Shown here piece after piece: positions 52,456 to 60,980 of a stretch of 64,000 nt of DNA. The stretch covers positions 1-64,000 of the forward strand of contig CAXTAY010000005.1 of the NCBI GenBank assembly GCA_964242335.1. The letters are read 5' to 3'. Source of the DNA: Lichenicoccus sp964242335 (lineage in GTDB: Bacteria; Pseudomonadota; Alphaproteobacteria; Acetobacterales; Acetobacteraceae). The first letter of the stretch is position 1. Every line of letters begins with the position of its first letter. Both the position numbers and the translations under genes were made by a program. Below the pieces are notes generated by a model. It saw only the letters and a program-made list of their open reading frames with translations. It did no database searches and was not told the origin of the DNA.

Positions 52456-54420
52456 ATGCTGGGTGTCTGCTACTATCCCGAGCACTGGCCGGAAGCATGG
52501 TGGGAGCAGGATGCGCGCGCGATGCGCGAGTCCGGCATCAGCCACGTGCGCATCGCCGAGTTCGCCTGGAGCCGCATCGAGCCCGAGCCGGGCCGCTTCG
52601 ACTGGGCGTGGCTCGATCGCGCGGTGGCGGTGCTGGGCGACGCCGGCCTGCGGGTGGTGCTGTGCACGCCGACGGCGACACCGCCGAAATGGCTCGTCGA
52701 CCGCGAGCCGGGCATCCTGCCGGTGGGCGAGGACGGCCGCACGCGCGGCTTCGGCTCGCGACGTCACAGCAGCTTTTCCTCCGAACCCTGGATCCGCGAG
52801 AGCCGGCGCATCGTGACCGAGATGGCCGGGCGCTACGGCGAGGTGCCGGCGGTGGTCGGCTGGCAGATCGACAACGAGTTCGGCTGCCACGACACGGTCC
52901 GCTCGTACGGGCCGGAGGACCTGCGCGGGTTCCGGCTCTGGCTCGAGCGGCGCTACGGCAGCGTCGAGCGGCTGAACCGTGCCTGGGGCGGCGTGTTCTG
53001 GTCGGCCGAATTGCGCGGCTTCGACGAGGTCGCGCTGCCGGCGGGTGCCGTGACCGAGACGGCGCCGGCGGCGCGGCTGGATTTCCAGCGCTTCAGCTCC
53101 GACCAGGTGCGCGAGTACTGCCGGATGCAGGCATCGATCCTGCGTGCGCTCTCGCCCGGCCGCTTCGTCACCCACAACTTCATGGGCCGCTTCACCGAGT
53201 TCGACCATCATGCGGTCGGAGCCGAGCTCGACTTCGCGAGCTGGGACTCCTACCCGCTCGGCTTCACCGAGCAGTTCGCATTCGACGAGACCGAGCGCGC
53301 GCTGTTCACCGAGACCGCGCATCCCGACATGGCGGCGTTCCACCACGACCTGTATCGCGGCATCGGCCGCGGCCGGTTCTGGATCATGGAGCAGCAGCCC
53401 GGGCCGGTGAACTGGGCGCCGTGGAACCCGGTGCCGAAGCCCGGCATGGTGCGGCTGTGGAGCTGGGAGGCGTTCGCGCACGGCGCCGAGCTGGTCAGCT
53501 ACTTCCGCTGGCGGCAATGCCCGTTCGGCCAGGAGCAGATGCATGCCGGGCTGCAGCGGCCGGACCGCACGCGCTCGCCCGGCGGCGGCGAGGCGCTGCA
53601 GGTCGCGGCCGAGCTGCGCGTGGTGCGCGGGCTGCCGGCGAGCAGCGTGGCCCCGGTGGCGCTGGTGTTCGACTACGAGGCCACCTGGATCATCGGCGTA
53701 CAGCCGCAGGGTGCCGACTTCCGCTATCTGGAGCTGTGCTTCCGCTGGTACGAGGCGGTGCGCCGGCTGGGACAGGACGTCGACCTGGTGGCACCCGGGG
53801 CGTCGCTCGCCGGCTACCGCGCGGTGCTGGTGCCGAGCCTGCCGCACCTCCCGGACGCCGCACTGGCGGCACTGCGCGACAGCGAGGCGGCGGTGCTGAT
53901 CGGGCCGCGCACCGGCTCCAAGACGGCCAGCTTCGAGATCCCCGCCGAGCTGCCGCCCGGGCCGCTGCAGGCGCTGATCCCGTTGCGCGTCACCGAGGTT
54001 GCGTCGCTGCGGCCGGGCCTGTCGCACCCCGTCACCGGATCGCTGGCCGGGGCCGCGCTGCGCTGGCGCGAGCGGGTCGAGACACCGTCCGACGTGCTCG
54101 CCCGCTTCGAGGACGGCGCGCCGGCGGTGATCGAGGCCGGCCGCTTCACCTACCTCGCCTGCTGGCCGGATGCGACGCTGCTGGCGGCGTCGGTGCGTCG
54201 CCTGCTGGCGGCGGCCGGCCTCGAGGCGATCGAGCTGCCGACCGGCGTGCGTCTGCGACGACGCGGCGACACCGCGTTCGCCTTCAATTACGGGCCGCAC
54301 TCCTGGACCCTGCCGGAGGAGGCCGGCCGCGACGCCGGCGCCAGGTCGTTCCTGATCGGCGGCCCGACGATCGCGCCGCAGGACCTCGCCTGCTGGCGCA
54401 TCGGGCCGGAACCGGCTTGA
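52456..54420 (+). CDS. Beta-galactosidase, glycoside hydrolase family 42
   Basis: This 654-residue enzyme cleaves beta-galactosides. It opens with LGVCYYPEHWPEAWWEQDA and VRIAEFAWSRIEPEPGRFD, a GH42 signature. The acid/base is Glu141 in GWQIDNEFGCH and the nucleophile Glu312 in FWIMEQQPG. A trimerisation domain and a small beta domain follow. AGGAGGAG lies 5 nt before the ATG. It is cytoplasmic (no signal peptide). With GH36 it would fully degrade mixed galactosides taken up by the ABC transporter. Confidence 0.93.
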   Translation: MLGVCYYPEHWPEAWWEQDARAMRESGISHVRIAEFAWSRIEPEPGRFDWAWLDRAVAVLGDAGLRVVLCTPTATPPKWLVDREPGILPVGEDGRTRGFGSRRHSSFSSEPWIRESRRIVTEMAGRYGEVPAVVGWQIDNEFGCHDTVRSYGPEDLRGFRLWLERRYGSVERLNRAWGGVFWSAELRGFDEVALPAGAVTETAPAARLDFQRFSSDQVREYCRMQASILRALSPGRFVTHNFMGRFTEFDHHAVGAELDFASWDSYPLGFTEQFAFDETERALFTETAHPDMAAFHHDLYRGIGRGRFWIMEQQPGPVNWAPWNPVPKPGMVRLWSWEAFAHGAELVSYFRWRQCPFGQEQMHAGLQRPDRTRSPGGGEALQVAAELRVVRGLPASSVAPVALVFDYEATWIIGVQPQGADFRYLELCFRWYEAVRRLGQDVDLVAPGASLAGYRAVLVPSLPHLPDAALAALRDSEAAVLIGPRTGSKTASFEIPAELPPGPLQALIPLRVTEVASLRPGLSHPVTGSLAGAALRWRERVETPSDVLARFEDGAPAVIEAGRFTYLACWPDATLLAASVRRLLAAAGLEAIELPTGVRLRRRGDTAFAFNYGPHSWTLPEEAGRDAGARSFLIGGPTIAPQDLACWRIGPEPA

Positions 54421-54566
54421 CCGGCCCGGTAATGCGTCCGAAGCGAGCGCAGCACCTTGACCGTCACGCGAGCCGATGGAAGCCTGCATAGTTACGATTC
54501 TGATACGCCGCCCCATCTCGAAGCGCGTCGAGTCGGTCAAGCCTCGACGAAGCACCGGAGGAAACC

Positions 54567-54917
54567 ATGACCAAAGCCCCGACCAAGACGACGGCCGCGA
54601 CGAAGAAGCCGAAGGCCGAGACCAAGACGCCGCCGCCGAAGGCCGCCGCGGTCGAGAAGCCGAAGACCGGCCACAAGCCGAACGCGCTGCAGCAGCCGCT
54701 CAAGGTGTCGGACGACCTGGCGACGGTGGTGGGCAGCGGGACCATGGCGCGCGGCGAGGTGGTCAGCAAGGTCTGGGAATACATCAAGTCGCACAAGCTG
54801 CAGAACCCGGCGGACGGCCGGGAGATCCTCGCCGACGACAAGCTGAAGAAGGTGTTCGGCAAGGACAAGGTCACCATGTTCGAGATGAACAAGCTGCTCG
54901 CCCAACACCTCAAGTAG
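54567..54917 (+). CDS. SWIB/MDM2-domain protein with lysine-rich tail
   Basis: This 116-residue protein has a Lys/Ala/Pro-rich N-terminal tail (1-38) resembling histone-H1-like sequences. A SWIB domain follows (42-116: PLKVSDDLATVVGSGTMAR, VWEYIKSHKLQNPADGREIL, then KKVFGKDKVTMFEMNKLLAQHL). Such small bacterial proteins are probably nucleoid-associated; the partner is unknown. GGAGGAAACC directly precedes the ATG. Confidence 0.9.
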   Translation: MTKAPTKTTAATKKPKAETKTPPPKAAAVEKPKTGHKPNALQQPLKVSDDLATVVGSGTMARGEVVSKVWEYIKSHKLQNPADGREILADDKLKKVFGKDKVTMFEMNKLLAQHLK

Positions 54918-55031
54918 GCGTCCCGGCCGGGCAGCTCGCGCAGGCCCTCGCAGGGGGCGGTCGCCGGCGGCGGTGGCCGTCGTTGCCCCCGGCGGCGGTC
55001 ACCCTGCCGGCCCTCGGCCGCCGCGGCTGCC

Positions 55032-55646
55032 TCATGCGGCGGCGTGCCCGATCTCCGGCTCGAGGCCCGCGACGAAGCCCTGCATCGTCTGCTCTCCCAT
55101 GTCGACCGCCTTCGCTCCGCCGCCGGCGACGACCGTGATCTCGGTGATGCCGATCACGTTGAGGATGAGGCGGAGATATCGGGTCGCGATGTCACGATCG
55201 CGGATCGGTGAGCCTTCGGTGTAGATGCCGCCCGAGGCGATCAGCACCGTCGCCTTCCTGCCGGCGGCGAGGCCGCTGCCGTCGAAGCCGAGCGTCAGCC
55301 CCTTGCGGACGATGTGATCCACCCACGCCTTCAGCGCGGCGGGCACGTTGTAGTTGTAGACCGGCGTGGCGATGACGATGTGGTCGGCACCGAGGATCTC
55401 ACCGACCAGCTCGTCGGACAGGCGCAGCGCCTGCTTCATCTCCGGCGAGTGCTGCGCCGGCGCGGTGAAATAGGCCTGGAGCCACGGCGCGGTCACGAAC
55501 GGCAGCTGGGTCTCCATCAGGTCGCGTTCGACCACCTCACCGTCCGGATGCGCGACGCGCCAGTCCGCCACGAAGCGACGGGTCATGTTGCGCGAGACCG
55601 AGTGGTCACCGCGCGGGCTGGTCTCGACGACGAGAAGCCTGGTCAT
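55032..55646 (-). CDS. azoR: FMN-dependent NADH-azoreductase
   Basis: This 204-residue flavodoxin-fold enzyme reduces quinones and azo compounds with NADH. Features are VVETSPRGDHSVSRNMTRRF at the start, ADHIVIATPVYNYNVPAALKAWVDHIVRKGLTLGF in the FMN-binding region and VLIASGGIYTEG. The ATG at 55646 was chosen because it directly precedes the beta-1 strand; an in-frame ATG nine codons upstream is possible. It lies 20 nt downstream of the DODA-type gene, so they form an operon facing the LysR gene. Confidence 0.9.
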   Translation of the reverse strand: MTRLLVVETSPRGDHSVSRNMTRRFVADWRVAHPDGEVVERDLMETQLPFVTAPWLQAYFTAPAQHSPEMKQALRLSDELVGEILGADHIVIATPVYNYNVPAALKAWVDHIVRKGLTLGFDGSGLAAGRKATVLIASGGIYTEGSPIRDRDIATRYLRLILNVIGITEITVVAGGGAKAVDMGEQTMQGFVAGLEPEIGHAAA

Positions 55647-55666
55647 GGAAGGTCTCCCTGCAGATT

Positions 55667-56461
55667 TCATCCGAAGCGGAAGCCGGAGATCGGCTTGCCG
55701 AACGCGTGGCCGTGGAAGGCGGTCCGCCCCGGCTCGCCGGCCGCGGCGCCGGCAGCCACCATCAGCGGCAGCAGATGGTCCTCGTGCGGTTGCGCCTGAC
55801 GCGCTCCCGGCGCCTGCGCCCACGCGATCAGCGAACGGTCCCGCGTCTCGCGATCCGCCATCGCTTCGCGCAGCCACAGGTCGAAAGCCTCGGCGGCCGG
55901 GTCGGCGGCTCCGCCTCGGTCCGTGAAGCCGCGCATGTTGTGGTAGGTCTGGCCGCTGCCGACGATCAGCACGCCTTGCTCGCGCAGCGGCGTCAGTGCG
56001 CGACCGATGGCGAGATGCGTTGCGGGATCGAGCCCGTGCTGCAGCGACAGCTGGAGGGTGGGGATGTCGGCGCGCGGGAACATGACCTTGAGCGGCACGA
56101 GCACGCCGTGGTCCCAGCCGCGCGATGTGTCGGAACCGCTCTCGATCCCGGCCGCGCCGAGCAGGTCGCGGACCCGAAGCGCCAGCTCCGGCGCGCCGGG
56201 GGCAGGCCAGGTCAGCCGATAGGTGTGCACGGGAAAGCCGTCATAGTCGAACAGCAGCCCCGGCGCGGCGCCGTTGTTGACGGTCGGACGCGCCGCCTCC
56301 CAATGTCCGGAGACGATGAGGATGGCACGCGGCCGCTCGTCGAGCGTATCGGCGAAGCCGCGAAGATAGGCTTCCAGCTCGCTCCACGTGTCTCGCATCG
56401 CGCCCGGCTCGAGGAAGAAGCACGGGCCGCCGCCGTGATTGATGAAGTAGGTCGGTTGCAT
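55667..56461 (-). CDS. DODA-type extradiol aromatic dioxygenase family protein (YgiD-like)
   Basis: This 264-residue class III extradiol dioxygenase-family protein (LigB fold) shows the metal histidines in INHGGGPCFFL, VSGHWE and GWDHGVLVPL, and a fourth conserved histidine in GSGQTYHNM. Relatives open catechol rings such as DOPA; the true substrate here is unknown. A paralogue is encoded at 58996-59811. The gene is divergent from the LysR regulator across a 78-bp gap. Confidence 0.88.
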   Translation of the reverse strand: MQPTYFINHGGGPCFFLEPGAMRDTWSELEAYLRGFADTLDERPRAILIVSGHWEAARPTVNNGAAPGLLFDYDGFPVHTYRLTWPAPGAPELALRVRDLLGAAGIESGSDTSRGWDHGVLVPLKVMFPRADIPTLQLSLQHGLDPATHLAIGRALTPLREQGVLIVGSGQTYHNMRGFTDRGGAADPAAEAFDLWLREAMADRETRDRSLIAWAQAPGARQAQPHEDHLLPLMVAAGAAAGEPGRTAFHGHAFGKPISGFRFG

Positions 56462-56539
56462 GGCACAGACCTAGCCTCCGCCGCCGCCTTGTGGGAGCGA
56501 TCAAATCATGATCGTTTCCATCGGCGGAGATGATGGAGA

Positions 56540-57439
56540 ATGATCGGCAGCCTCAGCCTCGACCAGCTGCGCGTGCTGGTGACGATCGCCGACACCGGCA
56601 GCTTCTCCGCGGCCGGGCGGAAGCTCGGGCGCGTGCAGTCGGCGGTCAGCCAGGCGATCGCGACGCTGGAGTCGTTGCAGGGCGTCGCCCTGTTCGACCG
56701 CACCGCCCACCGCCCGCGGCTTACCGAGGTCGGGCGCGTGCTGGTGGATCAGGCACGGCAGGTGCTGGCCAGTGCGGCACGCTTCGAGGCGGTCGCGGCC
56801 GGGACGCGGGAGGGGCTGGAACCGGAGCTGGCGCTCGCGATCGATCCGCTGGTGCCGACCGCGCCGCTGATCAGCAGCCTGCGCGCGCTGAGCGAGAGCT
56901 TTCCCGACCTGCCCGTGAGCTTCTCGACCGAGGGACTGGGGGGCTCGCTGCGGCGGCTTCGCAGCGGCTCGGCGGCGCTGGCGATCTGCCTGCTGCTTCC
57001 GGGGGTTCCCGAGGACATCGCCGCCTACCCGCTGCTGCGGATCGAGATGCAGCCGGTGGTGGCACCCGGCCATCCGCTGGCGCTGCTGCGAGGTGCGGCG
57101 ACGCGTGGCGACCTGGCGCCGCATGTCCAGCTCGTGCTCTCCGACCCGGTCGAACCCGGCGGCGCGGCCTACGGTCTCTCGAGCGCGCGGCTGTGGCGCT
57201 TCGTGGATCTCGGCCGGCGGCTCGACTTCCTGCTCGCCGGCTTCGGGTGGTGCCGCATGCCGGGCCACCTCGTCGCGGCGCCGCTCGCCGACCGGAGACT
57301 GGTGGCGATCCGGATCGAGGACGATCCGACGCCCGGCGGAGGGCTCGTCATCTACGCCGCGCACCGGCGCGACCGCGCCCTGGGTCCCGCCGGCCGCTGG
57401 CTGCTCGATACGCTGCGTCGGCGTCTGGCGCTCGCCTGA
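56540..57439 (+). CDS. LysR-family transcriptional regulator
   Basis: This 299-residue protein has the N-terminal winged helix-turn-helix (LDQLRVLVTIADTGSFSAAGRKLGRVQSAVSQAIATLE) and a C-terminal effector-binding domain. It is divergent from the DODA/azoR operon, so it probably regulates that operon, as LysR regulators usually do with their divergent neighbour. The effector is unknown. Confidence 0.9.
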   Translation: MIGSLSLDQLRVLVTIADTGSFSAAGRKLGRVQSAVSQAIATLESLQGVALFDRTAHRPRLTEVGRVLVDQARQVLASAARFEAVAAGTREGLEPELALAIDPLVPTAPLISSLRALSESFPDLPVSFSTEGLGGSLRRLRSGSAALAICLLLPGVPEDIAAYPLLRIEMQPVVAPGHPLALLRGAATRGDLAPHVQLVLSDPVEPGGAAYGLSSARLWRFVDLGRRLDFLLAGFGWCRMPGHLVAAPLADRRLVAIRIEDDPTPGGGLVIYAAHRRDRALGPAGRWLLDTLRRRLALA

Positions 57440-57455
57440 GCCGTGGTCTCGGCGA

Positions 57456-57946
57456 CTACTCGCGGGTGAAGCCGTCCGGGATCACCGGGTCGGCGCCCGC
57501 CTTGCCCCAGAGCACGATCTCGTTGCCCCAGGGGTCGCGCAGGCCGTGGTTGAAGCCGTTGAACTCGCGCCAGTAATGATCGCGCCACAGGATCTCGGCG
57601 CCGCGCGCCTCGGCCGCCGAGAGGATGCGCTCGGCGGAGTCGTCGTCGCTGATCAGGATCCAGATCCGCGGCCGTCGCCCCGCGCGATCCAGCACCCGCG
57701 GCTCCACCCCGGAGGGCTGCGGATGCGGCCGCGCGTTGGCGGCATCGAAGATCCCGAGATGCAGGTTGCCGATGCCGCTCGGGCTGCCGTCCCGGCGAGG
57801 AACTCCTGCCCCGGAACCATGCGGTGATAGACGCCCTGGGGCCGCGGGTCGTCCTGCCAGCCGAACACCTCGGCGTAGAAGCGGCCCGCGGCGGCGGGAT
57901 CGTCCGAGGCCAAGTCGACGAAGATCAGCGTGTTCGGGTAGGGCAT
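57456..57946 (-). pseudogene. VOC (glyoxalase/bleomycin-resistance) family gene with a frameshift
   Basis: The N-terminal half reads in the frame starting at 57946 (PYPNTLIFVDLASDDPAAAG, FYAEVFGWQDDPRPQGVYHRM, VPGQEFL). The C-terminal half reads in another frame ending at 57456 (RRDGSPSGIGNLHLGIFDAA, WILISDDDSAERI, FNHGLRDPWGNEIVLWG). Together they make a full VOC domain of about 163 residues. Restoring one base near 57796-57799 would join them at FL-RRDG. Either the gene is inactivated or the base was lost in sequencing. Family members are small metal-dependent enzymes or binding proteins. The downstream TauD gene is on the same strand. Confidence 0.85.
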
Positions 57947-57956
57947 CGCGCACTCC

Positions 57957-58820
57957 TCAGTAGGGGCGGTCGCCCTTGACCCAGAGCCGGTGCATGGTGC
58001 GGATGTAGCGGGTGTCGTCGAACAGCGTGCCGGTGTGCAGCGTGCAGCGATTATCCCACATCAGGATGTCGCCGACCCGCCAGCGGTGACGGTGCACGAA
58101 ACGCTCCTGCGTCACGAACGCCACCAGCTCGTCGAGCAGGCCGAGGTCGGACGGGTCCGGCTGGCCGATGATCTCGGTGACGGTGCCGGTCGAGACCCAC
58201 AGCGCGCGCCGGCCGTCCGCCGGGTGGGTGCGGATCAGCGGGTGCACCACGTCGGGGTTGTCGCGCTTCTGCTGCTCGCTCAGCGTCAGCCGGCCATGCT
58301 CGCGCGTCTCCATGAAGTGGCGGTAGCTGTGATGCAGCGCCAGGCCGTCGAGCTGCGCCCGACGCGCCGGCGGCAGCGCCTGGTAGGCGGCGCAGCCATC
58401 GGCGATCAGCGTGTCGCTGCCCTCCGGCGGCACCTCCACCGCGTAGAGCATGGTGCACATCACCGGCTGCTCGCGATACGAATAGTCGGTGTGCCAGCCG
58501 ACGCCGTCATTATGCGCGCCGATCGGCCGCCCGTCCTCGAGCCGGTTCGACAGCACGTAGATCTCCGGGTAGCCGGGCAGGGTGTACTGCTGCAGCGTGT
58601 GGCCTTCCGGCTCGCCGAACAGGCGGACGAAGCGGAGCAGTTCCTCGGGCGTCATCGACTGGTCGCGCAGCAGGATCGCGCCGTGCCGGTGGAACGCATC
58701 CACCACGTCGGCCAGCGTGGCCGCATCGGCGTGCGCGGCGTCGATGTCGGCGATCTCGGCGCCGAAGCCGGGCTTCATCGGCGAGATCCGCAGCGGGATC
58801 CTGATCGTGTCTGCCTGCAT
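57957..58820 (-). CDS. TauD/TfdA-family alpha-ketoglutarate-dependent dioxygenase
   Basis: This 287-residue Fe(II) enzyme has the facial triad start HTD (His110, Asp112) in GVGWHTDYSY. The preceding YPEIYVLSNRLEDGRPIG and the distal metal histidine in WDNRCTLHTG are family features, and conserved arginines near the C-terminus (RTMHRLWV) bind ketoglutarate. Relatives release sulfite from taurine or open aryloxy acids; the substrate here is unknown. The ATG at 58820 precedes the first beta strand. It is divergent from a dioxygenase/amidase/transporter operon and has a partial paralogue at 63667. Confidence 0.9.
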   Translation of the reverse strand: MQADTIRIPLRISPMKPGFGAEIADIDAAHADAATLADVVDAFHRHGAILLRDQSMTPEELLRFVRLFGEPEGHTLQQYTLPGYPEIYVLSNRLEDGRPIGAHNDGVGWHTDYSYREQPVMCTMLYAVEVPPEGSDTLIADGCAAYQALPPARRAQLDGLALHHSYRHFMETREHGRLTLSEQQKRDNPDVVHPLIRTHPADGRRALWVSTGTVTEIIGQPDPSDLGLLDELVAFVTQERFVHRHRWRVGDILMWDNRCTLHTGTLFDDTRYIRTMHRLWVKGDRPY

Positions 58821-58995
58821 GGATGGACGCCTGTCCTGCTGTCGTGGGCGCAGCCTAGTCGCTTCTGCCGCCGAGCGCTTGCCTCCAGGCGGCCGCGGAC
58901 TAGCATCAGCCCGAACAAGTGCCGTGCGCGTTGCGGCAAGACGATGCCGATGCCCGGCGTCTAGCCTGTCCCGCGCCCACAGGAGTTCCCAGCCC
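58821..58995. promoter_or_regulatory. Divergent control region between TauD-type and DODA-type genes
   Basis: This 175-bp gap must hold promoters for both directions. Apart from AGGAG 10 nt before the 58996 start, I recognise no promoter or operator. Confidence 0.35.
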
Positions 58996-59811
58996 ATGGC
59001 CCGCATGCCGGTCGTCTTCTTCGGGCACGGCAGCCCGATGATCGCGCTCGAGAGCAACGACACCACGCGCCGCTGGGCCGCGATCGCGCGCGCGATCGAC
59101 GAGGGCTTCGGTCGGCCCCGGGCGATCCTGTGCATTTCGGCGCACTGGCTGACCCGGGGGATCGCGGTCACCGCGATGCCGGCGCCGCGCACCATCCACG
59201 ATTTCGGCGCCTTCCCGCAGGCGCTGTTCGACGTGCAGTATCCGGCACCCGGCGATCCGGCGCTGGCGCGCCGGGTGCGCGAGCTGCTGGCGCCGCTGCC
59301 GGTGACGCTGGACGAGGCGCAGTGGGGGCTGGATCACGGCGCTTGGTCGGTGCTGATGAAGGCGTATCCCGACGCCGACGTGCCGGTGGTGCAGCTCGGC
59401 ATGGATGCGGAGCGGCCGCCCTCCTGGCACCACGCGATCGGGCAGCGCCTGCGGCCGCTGCGCGACGAGGGGGTGCTGATCGTCGGCACCGGCAACGTGG
59501 TGCACAACCTGTCCCGCATGGACTGGCAGCGGCGCGACGCACCGGCCTTCGACTGGGCACGGCGCTTCCACGACCACGTGCACGACGCCATCCTGCATGA
59601 CCGGCCGCAGGCGGCGATCGAGTTCGCGGCACTGGGCGAGGACGCGCGCGCCGCGGTGCCGACGCCCGAGCATTACTGGCCGCTGCTCTACGTGCTGGGT
59701 GCCCGCGCCGCCGGCGACGTGCCGCGCTTCGGCCCCGACCACCTGGAGCACGGCTCGCTCAGCATGCTGAGCGTGGTGCTGGCGCCGGAGCGGGCCGCCA
59801 TCGCCGCCTGA
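58996..59811 (+). CDS. DODA-type extradiol dioxygenase family protein (YgiD-like), second copy
   Basis: This 271-residue LigB-fold protein has the metal-site motifs FFGHGSPMIALE, CISAHWLTRG and GLDHGAWSVLM, plus the histidine in GTGNVVHNLSRM. It is closer to canonical 4,5-DOPA dioxygenase-like YgiD than the copy at 55667. It is the first gene of a plus-strand run leading into an acetamidase and an ABC transporter, so it may cleave an imported or amidase-released aromatic compound; this is inference. Confidence 0.9.
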   Translation: MARMPVVFFGHGSPMIALESNDTTRRWAAIARAIDEGFGRPRAILCISAHWLTRGIAVTAMPAPRTIHDFGAFPQALFDVQYPAPGDPALARRVRELLAPLPVTLDEAQWGLDHGAWSVLMKAYPDADVPVVQLGMDAERPPSWHHAIGQRLRPLRDEGVLIVGTGNVVHNLSRMDWQRRDAPAFDWARRFHDHVHDAILHDRPQAAIEFAALGEDARAAVPTPEHYWPLLYVLGARAAGDVPRFGPDHLEHGSLSMLSVVLAPERAAIAA

Positions 59812-59857
59812 CGGACGCAGCACCGCACGCACCCCGACGCACGCACCGGAGAGAGCC

Positions 59858-60970
59858 ATGCCGCTGATCTGCCGCTCCGCCGAGCGCCGCCCCGATACCC
59901 TGCCGGGCGCGCTGCACACGCTGCACGCGACGCCGCGCACGGTGCACTGGGGCTACTTCGACCCGGCGCTGGCGCCGGCGCTGCGGGTGCGCAGCGGCGA
60001 CCTGGTGCAGGCCCAGGCGGTGAGCCACCACGCCGGCGATGCGCCCGAGCTGATGATGGACGACGCGATCGAGCGCATCTTCAGCGAGATCCCCGCCGCC
60101 GACCGCCAACCGGGGGTACACATCATGACCGGGCCGATCCTGGTCGAGGAGGCGCGGCCCGGCGACATGCTGGAGGTGCGCTACCTGCGCATGACGCCGC
60201 GGCTGCGCTACGGCTCCAACCTCGCCGCCAACTGGGGCTACCTCTACCGCGAGTTCGACCAGAAGGAGCGCGTCACCATCTTCGAGCTCGACGAGGACGC
60301 GCTGACCGCCCACGCGCTCTACGCCTACGACTTCCCGGGCACCTACCTGGTCCCCGGCACCGTCACGCGCTGCCCGGAATGCGACCGGCAAACGGCGCTG
60401 CAGGGCGTGCGCGTGCCGGTGCGGCCGCATCTCGGCACCGCCGGGGTGGCACCCGACATCCCCGGCCGCACCAGCACCATCCCGCCGGGGCTGCACGGCG
60501 GCAACATCGACAACTGGCGCATCGGCGCCGGGGCGACGATGTTCTATCCGGTGGCGGTCGACGGCGCGCTGTTCTCGATCGGCGACCCGCACATCTCCCA
60601 GGGCGACGGCGAGATCTCCGGCACCGCGATCGAGGCCTCGCTCGACGTGCTGATGCAGATCGTGCTGCGCCGGGATTTCCGCTTCCCGTCGCCGCTGCTG
60701 GAGACGCCGAAGCACTGGATCGTGCACGGCTTCCACGAGGACCTGAACCAGGCGATGCGCCACGCCGCCACCGACATGCTGGAACTGCTGGTCGAGCATC
60801 GCGGGCTCAGCCGCAACGACGCCTACGCGCTGATGAGCGTGGCGGCGGATTTCGGCGTCACCCAGGTGGTCGATGGGCGGCAGGGCGTGCACGGGCGGAT
60901 CGGGCGCGACATGTTCGGGGGGATGCAAGGCCAGGGCCCGGCCCTGGACCCGCTCAAGGCGGCGCCTTGA
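59858..60970 (+). CDS. Acetamidase/formamidase family protein
   Basis: This 370-residue protein fits the FmdA/AmdA family: TVHWGYFDPALAPALRVRSGD, the metal-site histidines in VSHHAGDAPE, HIMTGPILVEEARPGD, STIPPGLHGGNIDNW and GDPHISQGDGEISGTAIE. It hydrolyses a small amide to acid and ammonia. The last 15 or so residues (GQGPALDPLKAAP) are encoded by a copy of the dispersed hairpin repeat and probably lie outside the fold. It follows the DODA-type gene by 46 nt and precedes a transporter by 10 nt. Confidence 0.9.
   Translation: MPLICRSAERRPDTLPGALHTLHATPRTVHWGYFDPALAPALRVRSGDLVQAQAVSHHAGDAPELMMDDAIERIFSEIPAADRQPGVHIMTGPILVEEARPGDMLEVRYLRMTPRLRYGSNLAANWGYLYREFDQKERVTIFELDEDALTAHALYAYDFPGTYLVPGTVTRCPECDRQTALQGVRVPVRPHLGTAGVAPDIPGRTSTIPPGLHGGNIDNWRIGAGATMFYPVAVDGALFSIGDPHISQGDGEISGTAIEASLDVLMQIVLRRDFRFPSPLLETPKHWIVHGFHEDLNQAMRHAATDMLELLVEHRGLSRNDAYALMSVAADFGVTQVVDGRQGVHGRIGRDMFGGMQGQGPALDPLKAAP
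60929..60954 (-). repeat. Dispersed hairpin repeat, copy C (inside a coding end)
   Basis: The reverse complement of 60929-60954 reads AGCGGGTCCAGGG followed by CCGGGCCCTGGCC, nearly the same as 36688-36712. It contains the perfect stem CCAGGGC-CCG-GCCCTGG (60931-60947). It lies within the last codons of the acetamidase gene. Confidence 0.65.
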
Positions 60971-60980
60971 GAATCCTCTG

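Noticed and set aside
51463..54555. Open frame of 1030 codons on the minus strand
   Set aside because: It is antisense to the GH36 and GH42 genes, which have intact active sites.
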